From Acidobacteriaceae bacterium (GTDB taxonomy: Bacteria; Acidobacteriota; Terriglobia; Bryobacterales; Bryobacteraceae), in contig JAFAYL010000027.1 of the NCBI GenBank assembly GCA_019240405.1, positions 1 through 64,000 on the forward strand: a DNA stretch of 64,000 nt. Direction: 5' to 3'. The position numbers were made by a program, and so were the translations under genes. A model generated the notes under the pieces. That model saw only the letters and a program-made list of their open reading frames with translations, was not told the origin of the DNA and did no database searches. Below are positions 8,375-15,748 of the stretch, piece after piece (within the stretch, counting starts at the first letter, position 1; the number at the start of each line of letters is the position of its first letter).

Positions 8375-10645
8375 ATGGAAGCATCTCCGAAGCAAAAGCA
8401 GGTGCTCAGGTTTGGCATTTTCGAAATTGACCTCAGGGGATCTGAGCTTCGCCGGCACGGCTTGCGGCAGAAACTCGCGCCACAGCCCTTTGAGGTGTTG
8501 CGGGCGATGCTGGAGCGGCCTGGCGAGGTGATCACACGGGACCAGCTGCGGGAGCGACTGTGGCCCGATGACAAGTTTGTTGATTATGACCTCGGTTTGA
8601 AGAAGTGTATAAACCGAATTCGCGAGGTGCTGGGCGATTCTGCCGAGAATCCCCGTTTCATTGAGACCGTACCACGCCATGGCTATCGCTTTATTGCGCC
8701 GCTTGAGCGGGTCGCAGGATTCAGCCCGATCAGGGCGGGAGTTCTAGAGCGATCTCCACTCCGAATCGTGCAGATGCGAACCGGCCGGGGTGAGGACATT
8801 GCCATTGCAGAGCCAGACACTACGACGCAAGCCAATGTACCTGCCGAACCCGGTACTCGATGGGATCGCAAAGGGCTTTCGCAGATAGTCATTGCGGGCG
8901 TCGTGCTTTTGATCCTCGCAGTGATATCTACCTCACTTCTAAGGAAGTACAGATCCGCTAAGCACCCCGGCGCCATGCCCGAACCGATCATCTTGCCTTT
9001 AATCGGCGTTGCTGGAGAAGAGACCATGCCGGCGTTTTCCCCGGACGGAAGCCGAATCGCGTTCGTGTGCCACGATTCAGGGCAGAAACAGTCTGGGATT
9101 TATGCGGGGGTCGTGGGGATCCAAAGCTTCGTACGGCTGACACAAAACGGCGACGATTATTCTCCGGTTTGGTCGCCAGACGGTCGGGAAGTGGCATTCC
9201 TCCGCAATGAATATGACAAATTCCTCATTGGGGTCGTGCCAGGACTAGGCGGAGCGGAAAGAGTGATCTACACGGGCCCGCGAGCTCCGCTCAGTTATGA
9301 GACTGGGGGCGGGGGTTTATCTTTCTCTCCGGATAGCAAGTATCTGGCGTTCTCTGAATGGAATGCGGACACACAGGAAGCTTCGATTAAATTGCTTACC
9401 CTTCAAGATCGGAGGACGCACTTCCTCACGTCCCCTCCTACTGGCTCCCACGATCGGCGTCCCGCATTTTCGCCGGATGGGGACAATCTCGCGTTTATCC
9501 GTTCCTGGGGACCGACTTCCGTTGAAGAGCTCTTTGTGATTTCGACAGCCGGTGGCGAACCCAAACAGTTGACATTCGATCGCAAGCTGATCTACGGTCC
9601 GCCCACTTGGACCTCCGATGGGCACGAGATTCTTTTTTCTTCCACACGAGGTGGATTGACAGCGATCTGGCGGATGTCAGTGACAGGACGAGTTGTTCAG
9701 CGAGTCTCTGGCGTCGGTCCAGTTGCTCGCTATCCGTCACTGTCTTCTTCTGGTCGCGAATTGGCGTACGAGCATGTCGATGAACAGCAGAATCTGTGGC
9801 GCGTTGAACTGAGGGACGTTACACACGCGCGGGGTCCAGCTTCGGTCCTAGTTCCATCTGCCAAGACCCAAAATCTTTTGCCGCAGTTCTCACCCGACGG
9901 GCGCAAAATCGCATTTCAAAGCTTGCGCTCTGGTTATTCAGAGATATGGATTTGTGATGCCGGTGGCTCCAACCTCGTGCAGGTGACGCAGCTCGAAGGT
10001 TATGCCGGAAGTCCGCATTGGTCGCCTGACCATCGCTTTCTCGCATTCGATCACCGCCCGCGGGAGCACAGCGAGATCTACATTGTAGAAGTCTCGACTG
10101 GTCGCTCGCATGCCGTGGCCACCTTTCCAGACGCCGATAACGTTGTCCCAAGCTGGTCGCGAGACGGGAAATGGATCTATTTCGCTTCGAAACATGGAGG
10201 AAAGGCTTATCAGATCTGGAAAGTTCCGATTAAGAGTGAAACCGCAACACACGTACCAATTCAGGTCACGAAATATGGCGGCTTTGCAGCCGCAGAATCC
10301 ATGGATGCCCAGCAGTTGTTCTATTCAAAGTTCTTTGAGCCGGGCATTTCGGCAGTCGCGCGCGATGGGGGCCGCGAAGCTGCCGTGTGGCACGGACCGG
10401 GGCCCGATTACTGGAGCAACTGGGTCATTACGAAAGATGGTGTGTACTTTTTTGCACCCGAAGGTGAGGGACTTCCTCCTGTGATCGAGTTTTTGGATTT
10501 CAAGGCGAAACGAGTCTCGCGCCTAGCGAAGCTTGATAAACCATCGTTTTATGGCCTGACCGTTTCGCCCGATGGCAGCGCACTCGTGTACTCGCAAATG
10601 GATCGCAATGAGCATCAGATTTTTATTGTGCAAAATTTTCGATAG
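8375..10645 (+). CDS. Winged-helix DNA-binding protein with TolB-like beta-propeller
   Basis: Residues about 10-108 are an OmpR/PhoB-type winged helix (FGIFEIDLRGSELRRHG through PRHGYRFIAPLE), the class found in CadC-like regulators. One membrane segment follows at about 170-190 (IVIAGVVLLILAVISTSLL). The rest, to residue 756, is a chain of TolB/PD40 repeats with words such as PAFSPDGSRIAFV, PVWSPDGREVAFL and PQFSPDGRKIAFQ, probably a periplasmic propeller. The layout suggests a one-component membrane regulator that senses outside the cell and binds DNA inside; the signal and targets are unknown. It is divergent from the RHS gene across about 227 bp, so it may control that gene. This type is common in acidobacteria. 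Confidence 0.88.
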   Translation: MEASPKQKQVLRFGIFEIDLRGSELRRHGLRQKLAPQPFEVLRAMLERPGEVITRDQLRERLWPDDKFVDYDLGLKKCINRIREVLGDSAENPRFIETVPRHGYRFIAPLERVAGFSPIRAGVLERSPLRIVQMRTGRGEDIAIAEPDTTTQANVPAEPGTRWDRKGLSQIVIAGVVLLILAVISTSLLRKYRSAKHPGAMPEPIILPLIGVAGEETMPAFSPDGSRIAFVCHDSGQKQSGIYAGVVGIQSFVRLTQNGDDYSPVWSPDGREVAFLRNEYDKFLIGVVPGLGGAERVIYTGPRAPLSYETGGGGLSFSPDSKYLAFSEWNADTQEASIKLLTLQDRRTHFLTSPPTGSHDRRPAFSPDGDNLAFIRSWGPTSVEELFVISTAGGEPKQLTFDRKLIYGPPTWTSDGHEILFSSTRGGLTAIWRMSVTGRVVQRVSGVGPVARYPSLSSSGRELAYEHVDEQQNLWRVELRDVTHARGPASVLVPSAKTQNLLPQFSPDGRKIAFQSLRSGYSEIWICDAGGSNLVQVTQLEGYAGSPHWSPDHRFLAFDHRPREHSEIYIVEVSTGRSHAVATFPDADNVVPSWSRDGKWIYFASKHGGKAYQIWKVPIKSETATHVPIQVTKYGGFAAAESMDAQQLFYSKFFEPGISAVARDGGREAAVWHGPGPDYWSNWVITKDGVYFFAPEGEGLPPVIEFLDFKAKRVSRLAKLDKPSFYGLTVSPDGSALVYSQMDRNEHQIFIVQNFR

Positions 10646-10668
10646 CTCGCCGAGACGCGGTGTTCTCA

Positions 10669-11099
10669 TTATCCGATCCGCGTCTCATTGCTCACCAGGT
10701 CCTGCATCGCGAGCTTGGCTTCTCCGACCATTGCACGCCCTGCGCTCTTCAGCAAACGGTCGTATCGCTCCTTCGCTCGCGCCACGGCTTGAGGCTTCGC
10801 TTCTGTAGGCGGTTCCGGCACGCAAGTCAGAACGGTCTTCGTCAGAATGTCCATATACGCGAACAGCGCCTGCTGCACACGCATGATTCGGTACAGGTCT
10901 CTTCGGACTTGCTCGATGCTCGCGGCCAGCCGGTCTGCCGCGCCGTCAGACCGTCCTGACGCCCGGACAATTCTTGTTCAACGGCAGGGCGAACAAAGGC
11001 GCTCCTCGATGCGAAGCCTTGTTCCTTTGCCGCAGCCTCAATTCGTTTCGCTATCGTGTCGGAAAACCTGATTACGCGCGGATTCGTCTGGCCCTCTAA
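10669..11099 (-). pseudogene. Ribbon-helix-helix accessory protein, frameshifted and without a start
   Basis: Two minus-strand frames join into one sensible protein. The upstream frame reads VIRFSDTIAKRIEAAAKEQG, then FASRSAF and AVEQELSGRQDGL, a ribbon-helix-helix pattern. Near 10,940 the sense moves one base to DGAADRLAASIEQVRRDLYR and continues through MRVQQALFAYMDILTKTVLT to the stop at 10,669. The upstream frame has no ATG, GTG or TTG before a stop at 11,100-11,102. The gene is therefore damaged twice. Such RHH plus helical-tail proteins often accompany mobilisation genes, which would suit an element, but this link is inference. Confidence 0.55.
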
Positions 11100-11223
11100 T
11101 TACTAAGAGCCTGCCGCTGCCGATTAGGGACGCTCTGCGCCCAAATCGAACGGCGTATTACACAGCGAATACGTTACGCGCAAAACGTATCCACACAAAA
11201 CGACCGCTTGAGGCGCGCCCCAG

Positions 11224-11244
11224 CGTACGAATATTCGTACACGG
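11224..11244. repeat. Inverted GTACGAA motif at the inner edge of the element
   Basis: CGTACGAA and TTCGTACACGG face each other around ATA, about 40 bp inside the 31-bp block of the tRNA-Gln end. The right arm matches the TTCGTACATGG repeats at 3039-3060 in 10 of 11 bases. A recombinase or excisionase arm site is the simplest reading. Confidence 0.45.
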
Positions 11245-11283
11245 CGTCAAATCCAGGCCGTAAACAGTTGGTTTCATTGGGTT

Positions 11284-11357
11284 TGGCTCCCCGACATGGA
11301 TTCGAACCACGATTCACGGCTCCAAAGGCCGCTGTCCTACCATTAGACGATCGGGGA
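11284..11357 (-). tRNA. tRNA-Gln (anticodon TTG), CCA encoded
   Basis: The minus strand folds into a full cloverleaf of 74 nt. The acceptor pair is TCCCCGA/TCGGGGA, the D stem GTCT/GGAC, the anticodon stem GCGGC/GCCGT with loop CTTTGGA (anticodon TTG), and the T arm CGTGG-TTCGAAT-CCATG. The discriminator is G and the CCA is in the DNA. Its last 31 bases are repeated at 2930-2960, which marks it as an integration target. Confidence 0.93.
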
Positions 11358-11415
11358 GCAACAGAGGGGATCGCGACGCAGATTCAGTGTAACAAGCTGC
11401 GAGACGCGCAGAAGG

Positions 11416-11844
11416 TCACCAGTCTGCGTAGGGAGTGCCGTCTAAGGCAATCTTCTCCGATCCGCTATGCACGTCAAAGATGCCAGGCGGGTTGTTGCTG
11501 CCGTTGATCGGCGTGTCCTCCATCGTGATCTTCCACGTTTGGTCCGAACCGGTAATCGGATCCTGCGGTATCTGCCGCAGATAGCCTTCCGACACGAGAT
11601 CCTGCAGAGTCTCGGGCGCCTTTTGCTTATCGATCGTGTACTCGTCAATCATTGAACGGAGCGTAAATAGGTTATTGCGGAGAACACTTTCCTTCGCCCG
11701 GATGATCGACTTCTGATAAATGGGAAGCGCAATCGCGAGCAGCACGGAGATGATGGCCATGACGACCATCAGCTCGATCAGCGTGAAACCGCGCTGCCAC
11801 TCCGGCCTGGACTGGATTGCTTTTCTAGTAAGATAGCCGCGCAT
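11416..11844 (-). CDS. Type II secretion/type IV pilus pseudopilin (GspG-like), second copy
   Basis: The ATG at 11,844 overlaps the stop of the preceding pseudopilin gene (TAATG), so the two are coupled. A short basic leader ends at RGFTLIELMVVMAIISVLLAIALPIY, a prepilin peptidase site followed by the hydrophobic helix, with the conserved Glu at position +5. The C-terminal part carries the GspG-like words PQDPITG and GSEKIALDGTPYADW. About 142 residues. It should be cleaved and N-methylated by a prepilin peptidase and assembled into a short pseudopilus. Together with the secretin upstream it forms part of a secretion or DNA-uptake machine; the ATPase and platform protein are not in this window. 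Confidence 0.88.
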   Translation of the reverse strand: MRGYLTRKAIQSRPEWQRGFTLIELMVVMAIISVLLAIALPIYQKSIIRAKESVLRNNLFTLRSMIDEYTIDKQKAPETLQDLVSEGYLRQIPQDPITGSDQTWKITMEDTPINGSNNPPGIFDVHSGSEKIALDGTPYADW

Positions 11845-12356
11845 TACCAATCCGAGTACGGAGTTCCGTCGCTCGCCTTATCCGTTGTTTTCGAGTACAC
11901 ATCGAACACATTTTGCCCGCCCCAGGAAGTGGACGTCGGCTCGTCTTGCATGCTCCGCTTTCCCCAATCCGTGTCACCGGTCATCGGATCTTTGGGAATT
12001 CTGCGCAAAAAGCGAATTTTCGAGCTCTGCCCGAGGCCGCTGATCTTGTTGTTCATCTGCACGCCATCAACGAGAATCTCAAGACTCGGCGGATAACAGT
12101 AGGTGTCTGGACCTGTGGATTGAATCTTGCCGTCGTCGCATTGGTCCTTGTAGCGGTCGACCGCCTTTCGCATCTCGCGGAGGTCGTTGAGGAGATCCCT
12201 CTCGCGCTGCCGGCGTATTTGGTAGCGGGTCATCGGAACCGCCATACTCGTGAGGACCAGCAGAATCGTGAATGCGACGATCAGCTCGATCAGCGTAAGG
12301 CCGGCCTGGCTTTTGCGCCGCCTTTGCAAAGCCTGAAACTCGTTACTGCGCAACAT
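11844..12356 (-). CDS. Type II secretion/type IV pilus pseudopilin (GspG-like), first copy
   Basis: 170 residues from ATG at 12,356. The prepilin site is QAGLTLIELIVAFTILLVL, with the conserved Glu five residues after cleavage. A long amphipathic helix with many charged residues follows (RRQRERDLLNDLREMRKAVDRY). The C-terminus ends FDVYSKTTDKASDGTPYSDW and echoes its neighbour, so the two genes are probably a tandem duplication. A Cys pair in DQCDDG and DTYCYP may form a disulfide. The gene lies 45 bp downstream of the secretin stop and is translationally coupled to the next pseudopilin. Confidence 0.88.
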   Translation of the reverse strand: MLRSNEFQALQRRRKSQAGLTLIELIVAFTILLVLTSMAVPMTRYQIRRQRERDLLNDLREMRKAVDRYKDQCDDGKIQSTGPDTYCYPPSLEILVDGVQMNNKISGLGQSSKIRFLRRIPKDPMTGDTDWGKRSMQDEPTSTSWGGQNVFDVYSKTTDKASDGTPYSDW

Positions 12357-12401
12357 CTAAACGACGCGTTTGGCTGAGATCATTATGAAACGAGTTGCAC
12401 G

Positions 12402-15002
12402 CTAACGTGATCCTTCGATTAGCCAGTTGCCGCTGCGGTTAGCGAGCAGGTAAGTTACTTTCACCTCTGGACTGTGTTTCTGAACGCCGTCGCTGAACAC
12501 CTCGTCCACCTGTTGCACGCAATCGATCGTAGCGTGATCGCCTTCGATCTTCGGACTCGAAGTAGGTTGAATCCGCACGAATATGGAGCGCGCCGCTGAA
12601 AGCTCTTTCTCCACGGTTCGGCGGGCCAACTCCGGCCGAATCGCGGTGATGCTCGCGACATCTTTGGTATTCCAGGCGTCCGAGTATTTTTCTAACGCTG
12701 CGATCGCTGCACTGGCATCCCGCGACTGTGCCTTGGCGCCGGCTCGCGCCGGTGTCGAGGTTTGAGCATCATTCGCCGCATGCTCCGATTTTGGGCTGGC
12801 TTCAGCGCCCTGCGGAGTCGCATCCTGTGGACTGCCCGACGGCCCAGTCTGTAGGGCGGGATTGGCCGAGGATGGCGAAGCCGAACTCGAGGGAGCCGGA
12901 TTTGGAGGTATCGCGCTGGGGCGTGCCGGGTTCGGTGTTGGCGTAAGAGGCGGAGCCGGAGGCACTGGGACCGGCGCAGGTTGCGTCACTGGCGTCGTTG
13001 CTTCAGGCGCTGTTTCGGGACGCCGGATTACTTTGATCACACGCTCCGTCCCGGCTACAACCTCGTCTTCAGCTAAAACACCCAGGTCGGGGGCCCTCAC
13101 GATGTGCGGAATGAGCGCAATCAGGATATCGTCGTTCTCGTGTGATTTGACCCTGGTTCCGAAGAGGTATCCGAGCACGGGAATGTTGGCAACGCCGGGG
13201 ATGCCGGAAATCGAATTCTGATCGTTTGTCAGAGATAGACCGCCAAGAACGCTGACTTCGCCGTCCTTCATGCGGATATTCGCCTCATTCACCCGCTGGC
13301 CGATGATTGGCTGCTGAACGCCCGCAATTGTCTCGGTGCTCGTAACGTTTGAGATCTCAACTTTGATGTGCATGCTGACATCGTCCGGCCCATTCACATG
13401 GGGCTCCAAATCAACGTTTACGCCTACGTCCACTTCTTGGAACTGTGTCGTCGCGTAGGGAATCGCGCCCGGGGTGGCCACGGCAGAGTTCAGCGAACCG
13501 GAGACGTATGGAATTTTGCTGCCGATTTTCAGCGACGCTTTGCCGCCGTCGGTAACGCGAATTTGGGGTCGCTGCATCACGCGCGTATTTGCATCCTGCA
13601 TTAATGCCTGGATCAGTGCGCCGGGCATAGTGATCGAATAATCGCTCGTTGAGATATGTCCCACCTTGGACAGCAGGATGGAATTGCTGGTGCTGTTCCC
13701 CGTAGTGGTCCCGGTGTTTAGACCCGTCGTGCCATTTAGGTCGCCCGTGCTTCCAGTCGTACTTCCAGTGCTCCCGGTTGTACTTCCAGTGCTCCCGGTC
13801 GTGCTGCCAGTGCTTCCAGTTGTACTTCCAGTGCTTCCAGTTGTGCTCCCAGTACTCCCGGTGGTGCTGCCCGTCGATTGTCCTGAGGTTGCAATGGAAT
13901 TGCGTGGGGTAAAGCTGATCGGAACGTTCAGACCGCCGGTTTGCCCTGCAAGCGCCGCTCCAATTGTGCTGCTCCTTTGTTTGTCTACCTCCATGACGAT
14001 CACGTCTAGAACGATCTCCGCCTTAGGCTTGTCGAGATCGTGAACCAGCTTCTCAACAAGAGCGACCGTATCGGGGCTGCCGCGAGCCACAATCGCGTTC
14101 TGGCTTGCGACCTGGAATAGACCCGTCGTCAACTTGGCGCCCGTGCGGACGCCGTTGTAGATCTCGTTGAATTCATTCGGCGTAGTGGCGTTCTGAATAT
14201 AGAAAACCTTCACCACCTCATCCTGGTATTCCAGGCGCTTCTGCTCGCTCTCCTGGGTGACGAAAATCGCGTTCCGGCTGATCGGCTTCCAAAATGTATG
14301 CGTCACCAGCGCGACGTAATTGAGGGCCTCATCCAGCGTTACGTTGTTCAGCTCCAAATTGAAATTCCGCCCAGCCGTGGTTTCAAAACCCTGCGGATCG
14401 AACAGAACGTTGATACCGGCCAGCTTTGCGACGGTCTCATATAGCACGCGCGCCGGCTGGTTGTTCATTTTGAGACTCGTGATTTGGTTCGTAATGGGCC
14501 GGAGCTTGGGAGGACCCTCGAGGGAATTGATACGCCGTTCGACCTCTTGCCGGACTCTCTCAGCAGGGGTCAATACAGGCGTGCCCGCAGGGAGTTTGTT
14601 GCGCTCCTTGATCATGGCCGTGGTCAGCCGAATTTCTTGAATGGCGATCTGGGAGGACGGATCCGACAGGAATGCCTTTTGAAACGCAACGAGCGCCTCA
14701 TCCAGCTTTTGCTGCTCTTGCAGTCTCTTGCCTTCCGCGATGTGACCTTCCGCTGCCTTGCTGCGAACGCGTTGATCGGCTAGCAAGTAGGCGGGGTCAC
14801 GAGGGTCAGTGGCGAGCGCCTGGTCGTAAAAGTTCAGCGCGATGTCATACTGCTTTTGAGCCTCAGCCTTTTCGCCCTCCTTGAGGAGTTTGTCTCCCTT
14901 TTTGGTGTGGCCGTCCACCGAAAAAACGGTAAGGGAGATGGCCGAGGCGAGCACGGCGAATCGCCGTAATCCGTTCCAAAACTTCACTTTAACCGAATCC
15001 AA
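12402..15002 (-). CDS. Secretin of a type II secretion/type IV pilus-like system, with TPR start and NTF2-like tail
   Basis: 866 residues forming the outer-membrane ring through which the pseudopilus or substrates pass. A hydrophobic N-terminus (FAVLASAISLTVFSV) is followed by TPR-like helices at about 32-125, an STN-type domain at about 175-250, an N1-type domain at 262-325, and the secretin barrel from about 328 to 640 with VDVGVNVDLEPHV and the end motif SGIPGVANIPVLGYLFG. A Thr-Gly-Ser tandem repeat interrupts it at about 376-420. A Pro-rich linker leads to an extra C-terminal domain at about 765-866 (ALEKYSDAWNTKDVASI to GNWLIEGSR) that resembles SnoaL/NTF2-like folds. The start is uncertain: TTG at 15,002 or GTG at 14,990. 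It is the first gene of a three-gene unit. Confidence 0.9.
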   Translation of the reverse strand: MDSVKVKFWNGLRRFAVLASAISLTVFSVDGHTKKGDKLLKEGEKAEAQKQYDIALNFYDQALATDPRDPAYLLADQRVRSKAAEGHIAEGKRLQEQQKLDEALVAFQKAFLSDPSSQIAIQEIRLTTAMIKERNKLPAGTPVLTPAERVRQEVERRINSLEGPPKLRPITNQITSLKMNNQPARVLYETVAKLAGINVLFDPQGFETTAGRNFNLELNNVTLDEALNYVALVTHTFWKPISRNAIFVTQESEQKRLEYQDEVVKVFYIQNATTPNEFNEIYNGVRTGAKLTTGLFQVASQNAIVARGSPDTVALVEKLVHDLDKPKAEIVLDVIVMEVDKQRSSTIGAALAGQTGGLNVPISFTPRNSIATSGQSTGSTTGSTGSTTGSTGSTTGSTGSTTGSTGSTTGSTGSTTGSTGDLNGTTGLNTGTTTGNSTSNSILLSKVGHISTSDYSITMPGALIQALMQDANTRVMQRPQIRVTDGGKASLKIGSKIPYVSGSLNSAVATPGAIPYATTQFQEVDVGVNVDLEPHVNGPDDVSMHIKVEISNVTSTETIAGVQQPIIGQRVNEANIRMKDGEVSVLGGLSLTNDQNSISGIPGVANIPVLGYLFGTRVKSHENDDILIALIPHIVRAPDLGVLAEDEVVAGTERVIKVIRRPETAPEATTPVTQPAPVPVPPAPPLTPTPNPARPSAIPPNPAPSSSASPSSANPALQTGPSGSPQDATPQGAEASPKSEHAANDAQTSTPARAGAKAQSRDASAAIAALEKYSDAWNTKDVASITAIRPELARRTVEKELSAARSIFVRIQPTSSPKIEGDHATIDCVQQVDEVFSDGVQKHSPEVKVTYLLANRSGNWLIEGSR
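13743..13877 (-). repeat. Coding tandem repeat (Thr-Gly-Ser) in the secretin gene
   Basis: Roughly 15-18 bp units repeat here and encode alternating TGS and TTGS segments, a flexible low-complexity linker inside the secretin. Copy number may vary between strains by slippage. A long plus-strand frame across it, rich in Val and Pro, is only its shadow. Confidence 0.8.
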
Positions 15003-15233
15003 GCTTTAATGTTAAGCTACTTGGCACGGCACCCTTCAGCAGCCCGACCGCACGGCTTAACTCTCCATTATTGTTTCAAATCAAGCGCTTATCGAGGCGC
15101 AGAACCCCTCAGGAACACTGTCCCCAAGGCAGTATGATCCTCTCTTTCGAATGGAAGACGCACTTACCTCGCCTCCCGTGGATGCCAACAGCGCCACTGT
15201 GGGACATTGATCAAGGGTGAGCGCCTAGAAATC

Positions 15234-15704
15234 ATGGCCCAGCACGGCGAAATCAGGATTCTGAGTGACAACCGCACAGCCGGCCACAATTACCATTTGC
15301 TTGACCGTTATGAAGCAGGCATTGCGCTGACCGGAACCGAAGTGAAGGCCGCCAAAACCGGGAAGGTCCAACTAAAGGAAAGTTATGCCGAGGTCAGCGA
15401 GGATGAAGCGTGGTTGATGAACGCTCACATCAGCGAGTACTCGCACGGCAATATCATGAACCACGTGCCGGTTCGGAAGCGCAAATTACTGCTCCATCGC
15501 GGGGAAATCGAGAAGTTACGGGAGGAGACCCGGGAAAAGGGCCTGACTCTGATTCCGACGCGAGTCTATTTGAAGGGTGGCCGAATCAAGGTGGAGATCG
15601 CCGTCGCGAAGGGGAAGAAGTTTCATGACAAACGCGAGGCAGCGAAGGCCAAAGAGATGCAAGCTGAGGCAAAGGCTGCGATCGCGAGGCGTGCACGGCA
15701 GTAA
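15234..15704 (+). CDS. smpB: SsrA-binding protein SmpB
   Basis: 156 residues, normal family length. SmpB binds tmRNA and brings it to stalled ribosomes for trans-translation. Family words are clear: [19 protein letters not shown] near residue 30, [11 protein letters not shown] near 70, [11 protein letters not shown] in the C-terminal tail that enters the decoding site. The ATG at 15,234 gives the expected start; an upstream in-frame TTG at 15,207 is possible but less likely. pepA follows 44 bp downstream on the same strand. No tmRNA gene is visible close by. Confidence 0.95.
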   Translation: MAQHGEIRILSDNRTAGHNYHLLDRYEAGIALTGTEVKAAKTGKVQLKESYAEVSEDEAWLMNAHISEYSHGNIMNHVPVRKRKLLLHRGEIEKLREETREKGLTLIPTRVYLKGGRIKVEIAVAKGKKFHDKREAAKAKEMQAEAKAAIARRARQ

Positions 15705-15748
15705 CTTAGGGGTCGTAAGAAAGTACTTGGTACTGTTTGTAGGAATCC

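Larger units (their letters stand above)
2930..11314. mobile_element. Putative cryptic element integrated at tRNA-Gln
   Basis: Two direct copies of a 31-bp tRNA-Gln 3' segment bound this stretch, and it lies on the 3' side of the intact tRNA, as expected after site-specific integration. Inside are an RHS-repeat giant, a winged-helix/TolB protein and a broken ribbon-helix-helix gene. A short motif TTCGTACAYGG occurs just inside both ends. No integrase, relaxase or replication gene is present, so the element would be immobile by itself. Boundaries are those of the repeats; the mobile nature is inferred. Confidence 0.6.

Noticed and set aside
2930-11284. Intact integrase within the element
   Set aside because: No tyrosine or serine recombinase motif was found on either strand between the two repeats.
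13666-14043. Plus-strand frame rich in Val-Pro repeats
   Set aside because: It is the antisense shadow of the Thr-Gly-Ser repeat in the secretin gene.
15005-15233. tmRNA (ssrA) beside smpB
   Set aside because: No tRNA-like ends or tag-peptide frame were found in this gap.
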